A stretch of DNA of 64,000 nucleotides, from positions 102,617-166,616 of the forward strand of contig JAVBLP010000004.1 in the NCBI GenBank assembly GCA_031553505.1, read 5' to 3'. The number at the start of each line of letters is the position of its first letter. Positions within the stretch are counted from its first letter, which is position 1. The DNA is from JAVBLP01 sp031553505. Lineage in GTDB: Bacteria; Elusimicrobiota; Endomicrobiia; Endomicrobiales; Endomicrobiaceae. Both the position numbers and the translations under genes were made by a program. Shown in pieces: positions 8,952 through 17,702 of this stretch. The notes beneath the pieces are model-generated. The model did no database searches, was not told the DNA's origin, and saw only the letters and a program-made list of their open reading frames with translations.

Positions 8952-11441
8952 TTATATATCGAGATTTTTAACGTCAAGCGCGTGGGTCTGGATAAACGCC
9001 CTTCTCGGTTCTACCTGGTCGCCCATCAATGTCGTAAATATCCTGTCGGTTTCAACTGCGTCTTCAAGCTTAACCTGCAAAAGTTTTCTGTTGGCTTTAT
9101 CCATCGTTGTTTCCCAAAGCTGCCCGGGGTTCATTTCACCAAGGCCTTTGTATCTTTGTATTGTAGCGCCTTTGTTGCCGAGTTCTCTGATGGTATCCAC
9201 AAGTTCAACGGTAGAATTAAGATCGTGGAAATCGCCCTGCGCTTTTTTGGCAACGTCCTGCAGCCTGTAAACCGGCTTTGTGTGCGCTTCGCCGTAATGG
9301 TCTAAATGCAAACCTTCGCCTTCAAGCTGGTCCGCGAGTTTATCCATTCTGGGAAGCTCCCACAAATCTTTATATTCAGGTATTACGTCTTCCAGCTGCA
9401 TATTTTCGGTAATTTCGGCAAGCTCTCCCTGCGACGCGAGAAGTTCGCGGCGTTTGGCGAGAAGCGCGTCTTTAAACTCTTTCCACTCTTTATCGGAATA
9501 GATATATTTGCCAATTCCTTCCTGATAAGTAACGTACATCGGAAGTTTGCCGTCTTCGCGGGTTTTCTTTTCGCCTCTAAGCTTCAGGTACTCTTTCCAG
9601 GAAACGCCTTTCTTTTTAATTTTTCTGATAAGCGTGTCTAATTCGCTGATATTTGCGACTATGCGGCGGAGCTCTTTTTCATCAACGACTTTTAGCTCTT
9701 TGCCTTCGCTCATCAAAACGAGTTCCAAGCCGTCCAAAGCCTGCGTAAATAAAAACTTATCAAGCTCTTCTTCGCTGTCCAGATACATTTCTTTTTTATT
9801 TTTCTTTACTTTATAAAGCGGCGGCTGCGCTATGTAAATGTAACCTTTGTCTATTAACTGCGGCATGTGGCGGTAGAAAAATGTCAGCAGAAGCGTCCTG
9901 ATATGCGCGCCGTCAACGTCGGCATCGGTCATAATTATTATTTTGTGGTAGCGGGCTTTTTCTATGTTAAAGTCCTGGTCGTCTTTGCCTATGCCCGTTC
10001 CGATAGCCGTAATTAATGATTTTATGGTGTCGCTTGCGAACATCTTTGTAATTCTCGCCCTTTCAACGTTTAAAATTTTTCCTCTTAAAGGAAGAATCGC
10101 CTGGAAAGTTCTATCTCTGCCCTGTTTTGCCGAGCCTCCTGCGGAATCTCCTTCTACGATAAAAAGTTCGGTTTTCTGAGGGTCTCTTTCAGAGCAGTCA
10201 GCGAGTTTGCCTGGAAGTGCCGCGGAATCCAAAGCGCCTTTGCGCCTTGTCATTTCCCTTGCTTTTCTGGCGGCTTCCCTCGCTTCCGCCGCGTTAACCG
10301 CTTTTTCCAAAATCTGTTTTGCAATTCCGGGATTTTCTTCCAAAAATGTCGTAAGCGCGTCGCCTACTACGGATTTTGTTATGCCTTCAACTTCAGAGTT
10401 GCCAAGTTTTGTTTTTGTCTGGCCTTCAAACTGCGGGTTTGGCACTTTCGTGGAAACAACGGCGGTTAAACCTTCGCGCACGTCTTCGCCCGAAAGCGTC
10501 AATGTTTTAGATTTGGAAAGCTCATTTTTCTTTATGTAGTCGTTTACCGCTCTTGTCAAAGCCGAACGGAAACCTGAAAGATGCGTGCCGCCTTCTATTG
10601 TGTTAATGTTATTAACGAACGTAAAAATCTGTTCATTGTAAGAATCGTTGTACTGCATCGCTATTTCTATGTTAACGCCGTCTTTTTCTTTTGTGAAATA
10701 AATCGGGTCTTTATTGATGACGTTTTTGTTGGCGTTAAGATACTGCACAAACGTTTTAATGCCGCCGTCATAATCGAATATATGCTCTTTATCATCCCTT
10801 TCATCGGAAATTCTGATATGCGTGCCGGCATTCAAAAACGCAAGTTCCCTTAAACGGTTTGTAAGCGTGTCAAAAGAGTAAGTGGTTACGGTAAAAATTT
10901 CCGGATCCGGGAGGAACGTTATTTTGGTGCCCCGTTCTTCGGTTTTGCCCGCAATTTTTACGTCAGCCAAAGGCTTGCCCTGCGAATATTCCTGTTTGTA
11001 AATTTTGCCGTCGCGATAAACTTCAACTTCAAATTTTATGCTTAAAGCGTTTACGCACGAAACGCCCACTCCGTGAAGGCCGCCCGAAACTTTATAAGAG
11101 TTTTTATCGAACTTTCCTCCGGCGTGAAGTTTTGTAAGCACGATTTCAAGAGCGGATTTGCCTTTAAACTTCGGGTCAGGATGCGGGTCACCGGGAATAC
11201 CGCGGCCGTCGTCCAAAACCGTTATAGAGTTGTCGGGATGTATCGTAACGTCGATATTTTTGCAGTAACCCGCAAGCACTTCGTCTATTGAGTTATCAAC
11301 AACTTCGTACACCAAATGATGAAGACCCGTCGTGCCCGTAGAACCTATGTACATAGCCGGTCTTTTGCGGACTGCTTCGAGGCCTTCTAAAATTTGGATT
11401 TTCGAGGCGTCATAACTGTCTTGCTTAATTTCTTCTGCCAT
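8952..11441 (-). CDS. gyrB: DNA gyrase subunit B
   Basis: 829 residues, full length. ATPase domain marks: YEVVDNSIDE (ATP-Mg Asn), DDGRGIP, GGLHGVG. The TOPRIM domain has VEGDSAGGSAKQGRDR and PLRGKILNVERAR, then MTDADVDGAHIR for the metal Asp pair. The C-terminus is QRYKGLGEMNP..LW. Between TOPRIM and that tail is an extra segment of about 160 residues, comparable in size to the insert of E. coli GyrB, so it is the long type. It lies directly downstream of dciA and upstream of gyrA on the minus strand. Confidence 0.98.
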   Translation of the reverse strand: MAEEIKQDSYDASKIQILEGLEAVRKRPAMYIGSTGTTGLHHLVYEVVDNSIDEVLAGYCKNIDVTIHPDNSITVLDDGRGIPGDPHPDPKFKGKSALEIVLTKLHAGGKFDKNSYKVSGGLHGVGVSCVNALSIKFEVEVYRDGKIYKQEYSQGKPLADVKIAGKTEERGTKITFLPDPEIFTVTTYSFDTLTNRLRELAFLNAGTHIRISDERDDKEHIFDYDGGIKTFVQYLNANKNVINKDPIYFTKEKDGVNIEIAMQYNDSYNEQIFTFVNNINTIEGGTHLSGFRSALTRAVNDYIKKNELSKSKTLTLSGEDVREGLTAVVSTKVPNPQFEGQTKTKLGNSEVEGITKSVVGDALTTFLEENPGIAKQILEKAVNAAEAREAARKAREMTRRKGALDSAALPGKLADCSERDPQKTELFIVEGDSAGGSAKQGRDRTFQAILPLRGKILNVERARITKMFASDTIKSLITAIGTGIGKDDQDFNIEKARYHKIIIMTDADVDGAHIRTLLLTFFYRHMPQLIDKGYIYIAQPPLYKVKKNKKEMYLDSEEELDKFLFTQALDGLELVLMSEGKELKVVDEKELRRIVANISELDTLIRKIKKKGVSWKEYLKLRGEKKTREDGKLPMYVTYQEGIGKYIYSDKEWKEFKDALLAKRRELLASQGELAEITENMQLEDVIPEYKDLWELPRMDKLADQLEGEGLHLDHYGEAHTKPVYRLQDVAKKAQGDFHDLNSTVELVDTIRELGNKGATIQRYKGLGEMNPGQLWETTMDKANRKLLQVKLEDAVETDRIFTTLMGDQVEPRRAFIQTHALDVKNLDI

Positions 11442-11482
11442 TTTTGCTCCTATATTTTTAAAATTTTTTGTTGCGGAAAAAT

Positions 11483-11806
11483 CTAAACAATCTTAATTTT
11501 AATGTCTTTAATTTTGTTGCTGCCGATATACTGGTTAAGCTTTTTTATTATTTCTTTTTTGCGGATAGTAACTTCGTGAAGCGCAGTGCTGTACTGCGTC
11601 TCGGCAAAAATTACGCCGTTTTTGTATCCGCTTATCCCAACATTGTCCACGCCGACTTCTTTATCCCATACTTTAGAAACGGCAAAAAAATTTTCGTCTA
11701 AACCAAGTGTTTTTTTTAAAGCTTCCATGATTTGGGAAACTTCGGTAAGGTTAGACTTGCGTTCCGTCTTGTAGGGTTTTCTTTTTTCCTGTATATACCG
11801 GGTCAT
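11483..11806 (-). CDS. dciA: DciA (DUF721) replicative helicase loader/operator
   Basis: The start shown gives 107 residues: a basic N-terminus (YIQEKRKPYKTERK), then a DUF721 domain with LGLDENFFAVSKVWDKEVG and the AETQYSTALHEVTIRKKEIIKKLN segment. DciA is the common bacterial partner that loads the DnaB helicase in species without DnaC. It sits where recF often lies (between dnaN and gyrB). The start is not settled: the frame is open up to 11881 (TTG); ATG codons at 11842 and 11806 are both possible and none has a good ribosome site. Stop and family are clear. Confidence 0.8.
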   Translation of the reverse strand: MTRYIQEKRKPYKTERKSNLTEVSQIMEALKKTLGLDENFFAVSKVWDKEVGVDNVGISGYKNGVIFAETQYSTALHEVTIRKKEIIKKLNQYIGSNKIKDIKIKIV

Positions 11807-11924
11807 AATTTTTATTAAGCTGCATAAATACTTATAAAACATAGATTCTGCGTCTTTGGAAACAAAGTTTCCTCCGCGCAAAATGACAAACTTGTGTTAC
11901 CGCAGCACTCTTATTAAACGCCTT

Positions 11925-13049
11925 TTACACTCTCATCGGCATGACTACGCAGAGGTAGTTTTTATCTTTTTCCGGCGCGAGAGTCGCGGGGTTTAGAGCG
12001 TTCGTAAATTCAAAATTAGTAAAATCTTCGTCCATATTCTGGAGCACTTCTTTTATAAAATTAGGGTTAAAATTAATTTCTACCGGCTCGCCTTTATATT
12101 CTGTTTCGAGTTCTACTTCGCCGGAACCGAGGCCCGCGGTTGAAGCTGAAATTCTTAAAAGGTTGGGGCTGAAATAAAACTTAACCGCCGAAGACCTGTC
12201 CGAGGAAAGCCTGTCGCCCGTCAAAAGCGCCATCTGTTTTACTGCTGCTAAAGTGTCTTTAACGTTTAATTTTACCCTTGCTTCGGTTTTTTTAGGTATA
12301 ACCTGCTCATAGTTGGGGAAAACGCCTTCAATTAAAGTTGAAAGGAATGTTATATCGCCTATTTCCACGGCGCACTGATTATCCGCGATGCCTATTTTAA
12401 CGTCTTCAACGTTTTCGGGGGCGGCGGATATAAGCCTCAATAAATCGGATACCGCTTTTGTCGGCACTATAGCTTTGCCTTTAACGTTCGCGTTTATTGA
12501 ATCTGTAGTGACGTAGGCAAGCCTTCTGCCGTCAGTCGCGACCATTTTCAAACTGCCTTCTTCAACTATAAAATACACGCCGTTTAAAACGTATCTCTGG
12601 GAATCTTTAGAAACCGCGAATGCTGTTTTTTTAAGCATTGAAGCAAATACATCTTTTTTAACGGTAAAATTGTTTTCTTTAGGAAAGTCCGGTATTACAG
12701 GATACTCGCTTTTGGCTATTCCCATCAGGGTAAATTTTGATTTTCCGGATTTTATATTGATCTGGTTTGTATCGTCAGCTTTTATTTCTATTTCCGCGTC
12801 GGATGAAAGTTCTTTTATAATGTCTGCAAACCTTTTCGCTGGTATCGTTATGCCGCCTTCTTCCACTATTTCGCTTTTAATGTGGCATTTTACGGCTATT
12901 TCCAAATCGGTAGATGAAAGTTTTATTTTATCTCCCTCTGTTTCAAACAAAAAGTTGGAAAGCACAGGAAGAGTGCTTTTAGATGATGCTACGGGCGAGA
13001 CCGTTTGAATGCCCCTCATAAGTTCTTCTTTTCCACAAATTACTTTCAT
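11925..13049 (-). CDS. dnaN: DNA polymerase III sliding clamp (beta subunit)
   Basis: 374 residues, normal clamp length with three similar domains. Clear marks are TLPVLSNFLFE near the N-terminus, FPKEN / DGRRLAYV in the middle (ATDGRRLAYV is a clamp hallmark) and the C-terminal end YLCVVMPMRV, which forms the partner-binding pocket. The ATG is preceded by GGGAGGAAA. Between it and dnaA lie 373 non-coding bases with DnaA-box-like sites; downstream is dciA. Confidence 0.98.
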   Translation of the reverse strand: MKVICGKEELMRGIQTVSPVASSKSTLPVLSNFLFETEGDKIKLSSTDLEIAVKCHIKSEIVEEGGITIPAKRFADIIKELSSDAEIEIKADDTNQINIKSGKSKFTLMGIAKSEYPVIPDFPKENNFTVKKDVFASMLKKTAFAVSKDSQRYVLNGVYFIVEEGSLKMVATDGRRLAYVTTDSINANVKGKAIVPTKAVSDLLRLISAAPENVEDVKIGIADNQCAVEIGDITFLSTLIEGVFPNYEQVIPKKTEARVKLNVKDTLAAVKQMALLTGDRLSSDRSSAVKFYFSPNLLRISASTAGLGSGEVELETEYKGEPVEINFNPNFIKEVLQNMDEDFTNFEFTNALNPATLAPEKDKNYLCVVMPMRV

Positions 13050-13422
13050 CCGTTTCCTCCCATTTTTTAAGAAAAAGGCTATTTGTTGTTGTAGTGTGCT
13101 GTATAATGTTGATAAGTTTCTGCGCCAGGCAAAAAGTTTTTAATTATCAATGTAAATTTTAAAAAAGCTTATTCTAATAATTACGTTTATAAAGTAATGA
13201 AGTTACTAACAGTATTAGACAGTTTCGATATTATACAAATTTCATCGTAGTTATGCACATTGAAACGACAAGCAATAACTAATAAGTAACAGTGAAAACC
13301 GCAAATGCTTTTACTGCAGATTCTAACCCGGCAGAAACACTCGAGTTCAGGCTGCTATTAAGTAACTCTTTAATAACTTTAGGGAATGACAAACTATTTG
13401 TAAATAATTGTAACTTGCCGTT
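13050..13422. other. dnaA-dnaN intergenic region, candidate oriC
   Basis: A 373-base AT-rich gap in the position where many bacteria keep oriC. It holds one exact DnaA box (TTATGCACA at 13251-13259), a one-mismatch box on the other strand (TGTTGATAA at 13107-13115) and a one-mismatch TTATACAAA at 13231-13239. No gene is seen. A clear 13-mer unwinding array is not evident, so this is a candidate only; other candidates in the window are the dnaA promoter palindrome and the gap after parB. Confidence 0.4.
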
Positions 13423-14784
13423 TTAATTGTCTTCCGTGCTTCTTATTTTTTTTGAAATCTGGTTAATTTTCGCGTTAAAATAAGGATCAGTGTTCATTTT
13501 TTCCTTAATTTTGTTGCAGGCGTGCATTACGGTCGTGTGGTCCCTTCCGCCAAAAGCGTCGCCGATATCGTTTGTTGAAAATTCGTCGGTCATGGTTCTC
13601 GCAAGATACATAGCAATCTGCCTGGGGAAAGCTACCGCGTCAGTACGGCGCTTAGATTTCATATCCCTAAGCTCTATATTAAACTCCTGGGCAACTATTT
13701 TTTGTATGTGGTCTATTGTTATATGCGCCGTATCATCCGGCGGTTTAACCACGTCTTTAAGGATTTTCTGCACAGAATCAACCGTCAGCGGCGTACCCGT
13801 AAACGCTGAAAAAGCAGTTATTCTTAAAAGCGAGCCTTCCAGCTCCCTTATGTTGGATTTTATCTGCGTTGCTATATAAAGGATAATGTCATCCGGCACG
13901 TATAATTTTTCATCTTCGGCCTTTTTTCTTAAAATCGCGATCCTTGTTTCCAAATCGGGCGCCTGTATGTCTGCTATAATGCCCCACTCAAAACGCGAAA
14001 TAAGCCTTTCTTCGACCCTTTCCAGCTCTTTCGGAGGGCGGTCTGAAGAAATGACCACCTGTTTGCGGGAATCGTAAAGAGAATTGAATATGTAGAAAAA
14101 TTCTTCCTACGAACTTTCTTTGCCGACTAAAAACTGTATGTCGTCTATAAGAAGGCAGTCGAGGCTTCTGTATTTATTTTTAAACGATGTCATTTTGTCA
14201 AAACGCAGCGATTCTATAAATTCGGTGGTAAACTTCTCCGCGGTAACGTAAAGCACCCTTACTGCAGAATCTGACTGTTTTATATAGTTTCCTATAGCAT
14301 GGAGCAAATGCGTTTTGCCAAGGCCCACGCCTCCGTAAATAAAAAGCGGGTTAAACTGTTTGCCGGGGTTTTTGGCTACCGCTTCCGAACAGCCGTGCGC
14401 GAACCTGTTTGACGCGCCGACAACGAAGCGTTCAAATATATATTTGGGGTTTATCTGGTCTTTTTGCTGTATAGGCGCGGAAACGTCAGCGGGCGCGGGG
14501 GTATTTTCTACTTTGGCGATTATGGGCGTTAAATCCTGCTGGGGTTTTAATTCAAGAAGAACGCTCTGGCCGCAGTTTTCCGATAAAATCTTTTCGATAT
14601 TTTTTTGCTGGTGGCTTTCTATCCATTGCGAAAAATAGACATTCGGCACAGCAACCGTAAAAATATTGTTTTCCAAAGTGAGCGGTTTAAGCGGCGCAAT
14701 CCATAAATTATAGCTTTCCTGCGTAAGTGAAACATTAAGGTTGTCCACAACCTTTTGCCATAGCTCTGCAATTGAAACGTTCAT
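13423..14784 (-). pseudogene. dnaA: Chromosomal replication initiator DnaA, interrupted by in-frame TAG
   Basis: Read on the minus strand, the first 225 codons (start ATG 14784, with GGGGA 6 bases upstream) give domain I (SIAELWQKVVDNL), the linker and the AAA+ start with Walker A GGVGLGKTHLLHAIGN and Walker B CLLIDDIQFL. TAG at 14107-14109 then follows GKESS. The same frame continues at once with EEFFYIFNSLYDSRKQ, the normal DnaA sequence after a Gln at this site, so a CAG-to-TAG change is the simplest reading. The rest is intact: SSDRPPKELERVEERLISRF, sensor II, and domain IV with GGRDHTTVMHACNKI, stop at 13423. No other lesion is seen. The second half can also be read from GTG 14058. Either a recent nonsense mutation, readthrough, two half-proteins, or a sequence error. 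Confidence 0.9.
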
Positions 14785-14797
14785 ATAATCCCCAAAG

Positions 14798-14817
14798 TTA
14801 TCCACAGCTGTGGATAA
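14798..14817. promoter_or_regulatory. Two perfect DnaA boxes in a 20-bp palindrome before dnaA
   Basis: TTATCCACAGCTGTGGATAA: two consensus boxes (TTATCCACA at 14798-14806, and its complement at 14809-14817) facing each other with a 2-base gap. The palindrome is centred 23 bases upstream of the chosen dnaA ATG. In other bacteria boxes here let DnaA control its own gene. A GTG start within the box (14805) is open but would put the site inside the coding region; ATG 14784 fits better. Confidence 0.75.
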
Positions 14818-14869
14818 AGATATAAACCGGTATAAAAATTGTTATAAAACGGTCTTTTTAAAAATCAAA

Positions 14870-15715
14870 TTATGATTGTAAAATTATACATTTTTTAATT
14901 TCGGCAGTCAAGCGTAAAAAAGCGTCAATTGAAAGTTTATCCGGCCGCAAAAGCGGGTCCAAACCGCAAGTTATTAAGATTTTGTTTGCGGCTGTTTTAT
15001 CCAGATTTTTAAAAGAGGCTACACAATTTAAAATAGTCTTTCTGCGCATGCTGAAACTATGCTTTACAAATGCAAAAAAGAGCGGATCCGGCACACCGGG
15101 CCTTTTGTTTGTAAGCTTAATAACGGATGACATAACTTTTGGCGGGGGGTTAAAACATTTCGGGGAAACGTCAAACAGGATTTGGCAGTCCGCGTAATAT
15201 TGGGTAAATATGGATATGTAGCCGTAATCTTTGCCGCCTTCTTTTGCGGCAAGGCGCTGTACAACTTCTTTCTGCAGCATAAAAACGCACTGCGTCCAGT
15301 TATTCAAAGGCAGAAGCTTTTGGATAAGTGCCGTACCTACATTGTAAGGCAGGTTTGAAACGGCTTTGAAAGGCAGGGTGAAGAGCGGAGCGCCGGAAAT
15401 GGGAAGCGGGGAACAAATGTTGCCATTCTGCGGCGCTATGGCGCCAGCACACGGCAGTTTCAAGAAGTCTTCATTTATAAGCGTTATGTTCTGCGTATTG
15501 TGGAATGTAAAGTAGTGGTTTAGCTGGCGGTATAAATCCGCATCTATTTCAACAGCGGTAATATGTTTTGCCAAAGGCTGCATGGCTTTGGTGAGAATGC
15601 CCTTGCCCGGGCCGATTTCCAGCACTTCATCCCGCGGGGTAATCTCCGCCGCTTTAATTATATTGTTTACTATATTTTTGTCGATTAAGAAGTTTTGCCC
15701 GTGTTTTTGCCTCAT
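14870..15715 (-). CDS. rsmA: 16S rRNA dimethyladenosine transferase
   Basis: 281 residues. RsmA (KsgA) dimethylates two adjacent adenines near the 3' end of 16S rRNA. Motifs: KHGQNFLID at the N-terminus, VLEIGPGKGILTKAM (SAM loop), AVEIDADL, and SNLPYNVGTALI (catalytic NLPY). An insert of some 15-20 residues (CAGAIAPQNGN... through ISGAPLF) lies just before the NLPY motif and is longer than usual. Upstream of dnaA on the same strand, 85 bases apart. Confidence 0.95.
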   Translation of the reverse strand: MRQKHGQNFLIDKNIVNNIIKAAEITPRDEVLEIGPGKGILTKAMQPLAKHITAVEIDADLYRQLNHYFTFHNTQNITLINEDFLKLPCAGAIAPQNGNICSPLPISGAPLFTLPFKAVSNLPYNVGTALIQKLLPLNNWTQCVFMLQKEVVQRLAAKEGGKDYGYISIFTQYYADCQILFDVSPKCFNPPPKVMSSVIKLTNKRPGVPDPLFFAFVKHSFSMRRKTILNCVASFKNLDKTAANKILITCGLDPLLRPDKLSIDAFLRLTAEIKKCIILQS

Positions 15716-15929
15716 ATAAATCCTTGTGTTTTTTACTAAACGATATAAAAATCTTTCGCCATTTAGAGAGAGTTACCTTAAGGGGCATTGCCCCTAACTC
15801 CCCAGTACTTTTGCCAAGTGATGCAAAAGTACCAAAAAATCTGCCGCTGCGCGCATTCGTTCATAAGACGTGTTCTAATGCGGCACAACACAATGACAAT
15901 TATAGTCATTACTACTTATTAATTGTTTT
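15716..15929. repeat. Intergenic copy of a dispersed double-hairpin repeat
   Basis: The gap between mnmE and rsmA holds a hairpin (AGGGGCATTGCCCCT around 15781-15795) and then GTACTTTTGC...GCAAAAGTAC (about 15812-15839) followed by CAAAAAA and TCTGCCGC. The same layout is found at 17343-17440 and 26930-26995. The stem differs from those copies by matched changes on both arms. No gene is seen here. Confidence 0.55.
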
Positions 15930-17306
15930 TTACTTTCCAATGCAAAACTGTTTGAAAATTGTATCTAAAATATCCTGCGGGGTATTAATGCCTAAAATTT
16001 CGTCAGCCGCGGATAAAGCGTTTTTCAGTTCAAGCGCCGCAATTTCATCTTCTTTATTGTTTGCCACTATCTCTTTTGCTTTCATAAGCGCCTCGCGGGC
16101 GTTTTTTAAAAGCGCAAAATGCCTTGAATTTACAAGCAAATAATCGTTTTGAACATCAGATATCCCGGCAATTTCCGCGATGGCTTCCAAAAGTTTTGCA
16201 ATGCCGTCATTAGATTTTGCCGATATGTTTATAATAGTATTAAATTTTGCCAGGTTTTTTATATCATTTTGATTGATTTTTGAAGGCAAATCGCTTTTAT
16301 TTGCTACACCTATAATAGGTGCGTTGACACAGCCGCTGCTTAAATACTGCGCAATTTCTAAATCGTTTTTATCAAGCTCCGCTGAAGCGTCAAAAATCCA
16401 AATTAAAATATCGGCCTTGTTTGCCGCCTCTTTGCTTCTTTCCTGTCCCAAAAGTTCTATTGAGTTTTCGGTATGCAGCCTGATACCCGCGGTATCTATT
16501 ATTGTCAGAGGAATGCCGCGGCAGTCTATAATTTCTTCAATGGTGTCGGTTGTAGTGCCGGCAATTTCGGTAACAATGGCGCGGTCTTTGCCGAGTACCG
16601 CGTTTAGAAGAGAAGATTTGCCGGAGTTCGGCTTGCCGATTATCGCGGCTTTCATCCCTTTTTGCAGATTCTCGCTGACTTTGTATGTGTCCAAAAGTTT
16701 TTGGTTTGTGAGTATTAAAGAGTTTAACATCTCTTCTTTTTGCTTTGGCGTCATAAAAGGTATTTCGTCTTCAGGATAATCGAGAGACGCTTCAACGTGC
16801 GCGAGAAAACGCGTAAGCTTATGTTTAATATCCCGCACTTCTTTGGAAAATTTTCCGCTGACATTGTTTAAAGCCGCTTTCGCTGCGGTTTCCGTTTTGC
16901 TTGTGATAAGCGCGCAGACGCTTTCCGCTTCGGCTAAATCCATCTTGCCGTTTACGAATGCGCGGTAAGTAAATTCGCCGGGTTCCGCGGCGCGCGCGCC
17001 GTTTTTATAGAGCAAATCCAGCACTTCTTTTATAATTACAGGGTTGCCGTGCGTTGATATTTCAACAAGGTTTTCGCCGGTATAAGTGTTTGGCGCGGTA
17101 AAAAAGGCGCAAATCGCTTCATCTGTCTTTTTGCCATTATTTTCTATAAAACCGAGGCGTATTTGCTTGCCTTCGCCCGCGGCTGTTTTGAAGATTTTAT
17201 TTATGATTTGGAAACTTTGTTTCCCGCTTAAGCGTATAACCGCTATTGCGGATTTTCCGGCGGCTGTAGAAAGCGCGGCAATGGTGTCTTCGTTGAGGTA
17301 ATTCAT
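15930..17306 (-). CDS. mnmE: tRNA modification GTPase MnmE
   Basis: 458 residues, full length. With MnmG it builds the cmnm5 group on U34 of certain tRNAs. N-terminal folate-binding domain (TIAALSTAAGKSAIAVIRLSG), helical domain, then an inserted G domain with GKPNSGKSSLLN (G1), DTAGIR (G3) and NKSD (G4). The C-terminus ends FCIGK, with the conserved Cys. Next to rsmA in the origin block, the usual place for mnmE in many genomes. Confidence 0.98.
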   Translation of the reverse strand: MNYLNEDTIAALSTAAGKSAIAVIRLSGKQSFQIINKIFKTAAGEGKQIRLGFIENNGKKTDEAICAFFTAPNTYTGENLVEISTHGNPVIIKEVLDLLYKNGARAAEPGEFTYRAFVNGKMDLAEAESVCALITSKTETAAKAALNNVSGKFSKEVRDIKHKLTRFLAHVEASLDYPEDEIPFMTPKQKEEMLNSLILTNQKLLDTYKVSENLQKGMKAAIIGKPNSGKSSLLNAVLGKDRAIVTEIAGTTTDTIEEIIDCRGIPLTIIDTAGIRLHTENSIELLGQERSKEAANKADILIWIFDASAELDKNDLEIAQYLSSGCVNAPIIGVANKSDLPSKINQNDIKNLAKFNTIINISAKSNDGIAKLLEAIAEIAGISDVQNDYLLVNSRHFALLKNAREALMKAKEIVANNKEDEIAALELKNALSAADEILGINTPQDILDTIFKQFCIGK

Positions 17307-17702
17307 AATGTTTAATAATAGCTTGTTTGACGGTAAAAATCAAATTAAGGGTATTGCATACCCTTATGCTCAAGTTTCGCCTAAAGGCGAGTTACTTTTT
17401 GCACGAGCCCAAAAAGTAACCAAAAAGCCCCGCCGCCGGTTTTGCATTTCATTCAAAAATATTTGTCAGTTTGCGAACTTGCGAAACACTAATAAAAGCT
17501 TTTAAAGGAGTTTCGCTTCAAACAAGCGCAACTGTGCCAGGCAAACACAAATATTTTTGAACTCATAAGCCGCAAAAAGAGCGGCAAAACGGCAATAACA
17601 ATTAATAGGGTAAATTAAAATACGGTTATTCCGCGGCGCAGTTTTTTGCGCTCGCAGAAGCCGTATTATTTGTTAATTGTTTTTGCCGCGTGCCTATTCC
17701 TC
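17307..17702. repeat. Gene-free gap made of palindromic repeat units
   Basis: 396 bases without a gene. In order: a dispersed double-hairpin unit (17343-17440; its 37-base core at 17392-17428 is identical to 26946-26982); an inverted repeat with perfect 15-base arms (17452-17466 and 17547-17561) that extends imperfectly inward; and a larger imperfect palindrome (about 17590-17688). The parts look like separate small mobile or regulatory palindromes placed side by side. Confidence 0.6.
17590..17688 (-). terminator. Long imperfect hairpin after the flavodoxin-like gene, probable terminator
   Basis: Arms AATACGG (17619-17625) and CCGTATT (17661-17667) extend inward through G-U pairs to a GCGC/GCGC tip and outward to a second matched pair (CGGCAATAACAATTAA near 17590 with its complement near 17688). 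On the minus strand the inner stem is followed by TTTTAATTT. It lies right after the stop at 17703. Confidence 0.5.

Noticed and set aside
6399..11441. Many plus-strand frames of 60-140 codons opposite gyrA and gyrB
   Set aside because: They are shadows of strongly conserved minus-strand genes and have no ribosome sites or family marks.
14107..14109. TAG in dnaA as pyrrolysine or another recoded residue
   Set aside because: No pyl genes or recoding signals are visible; the site is a surface Gln in the family, so a point mutation is simpler.
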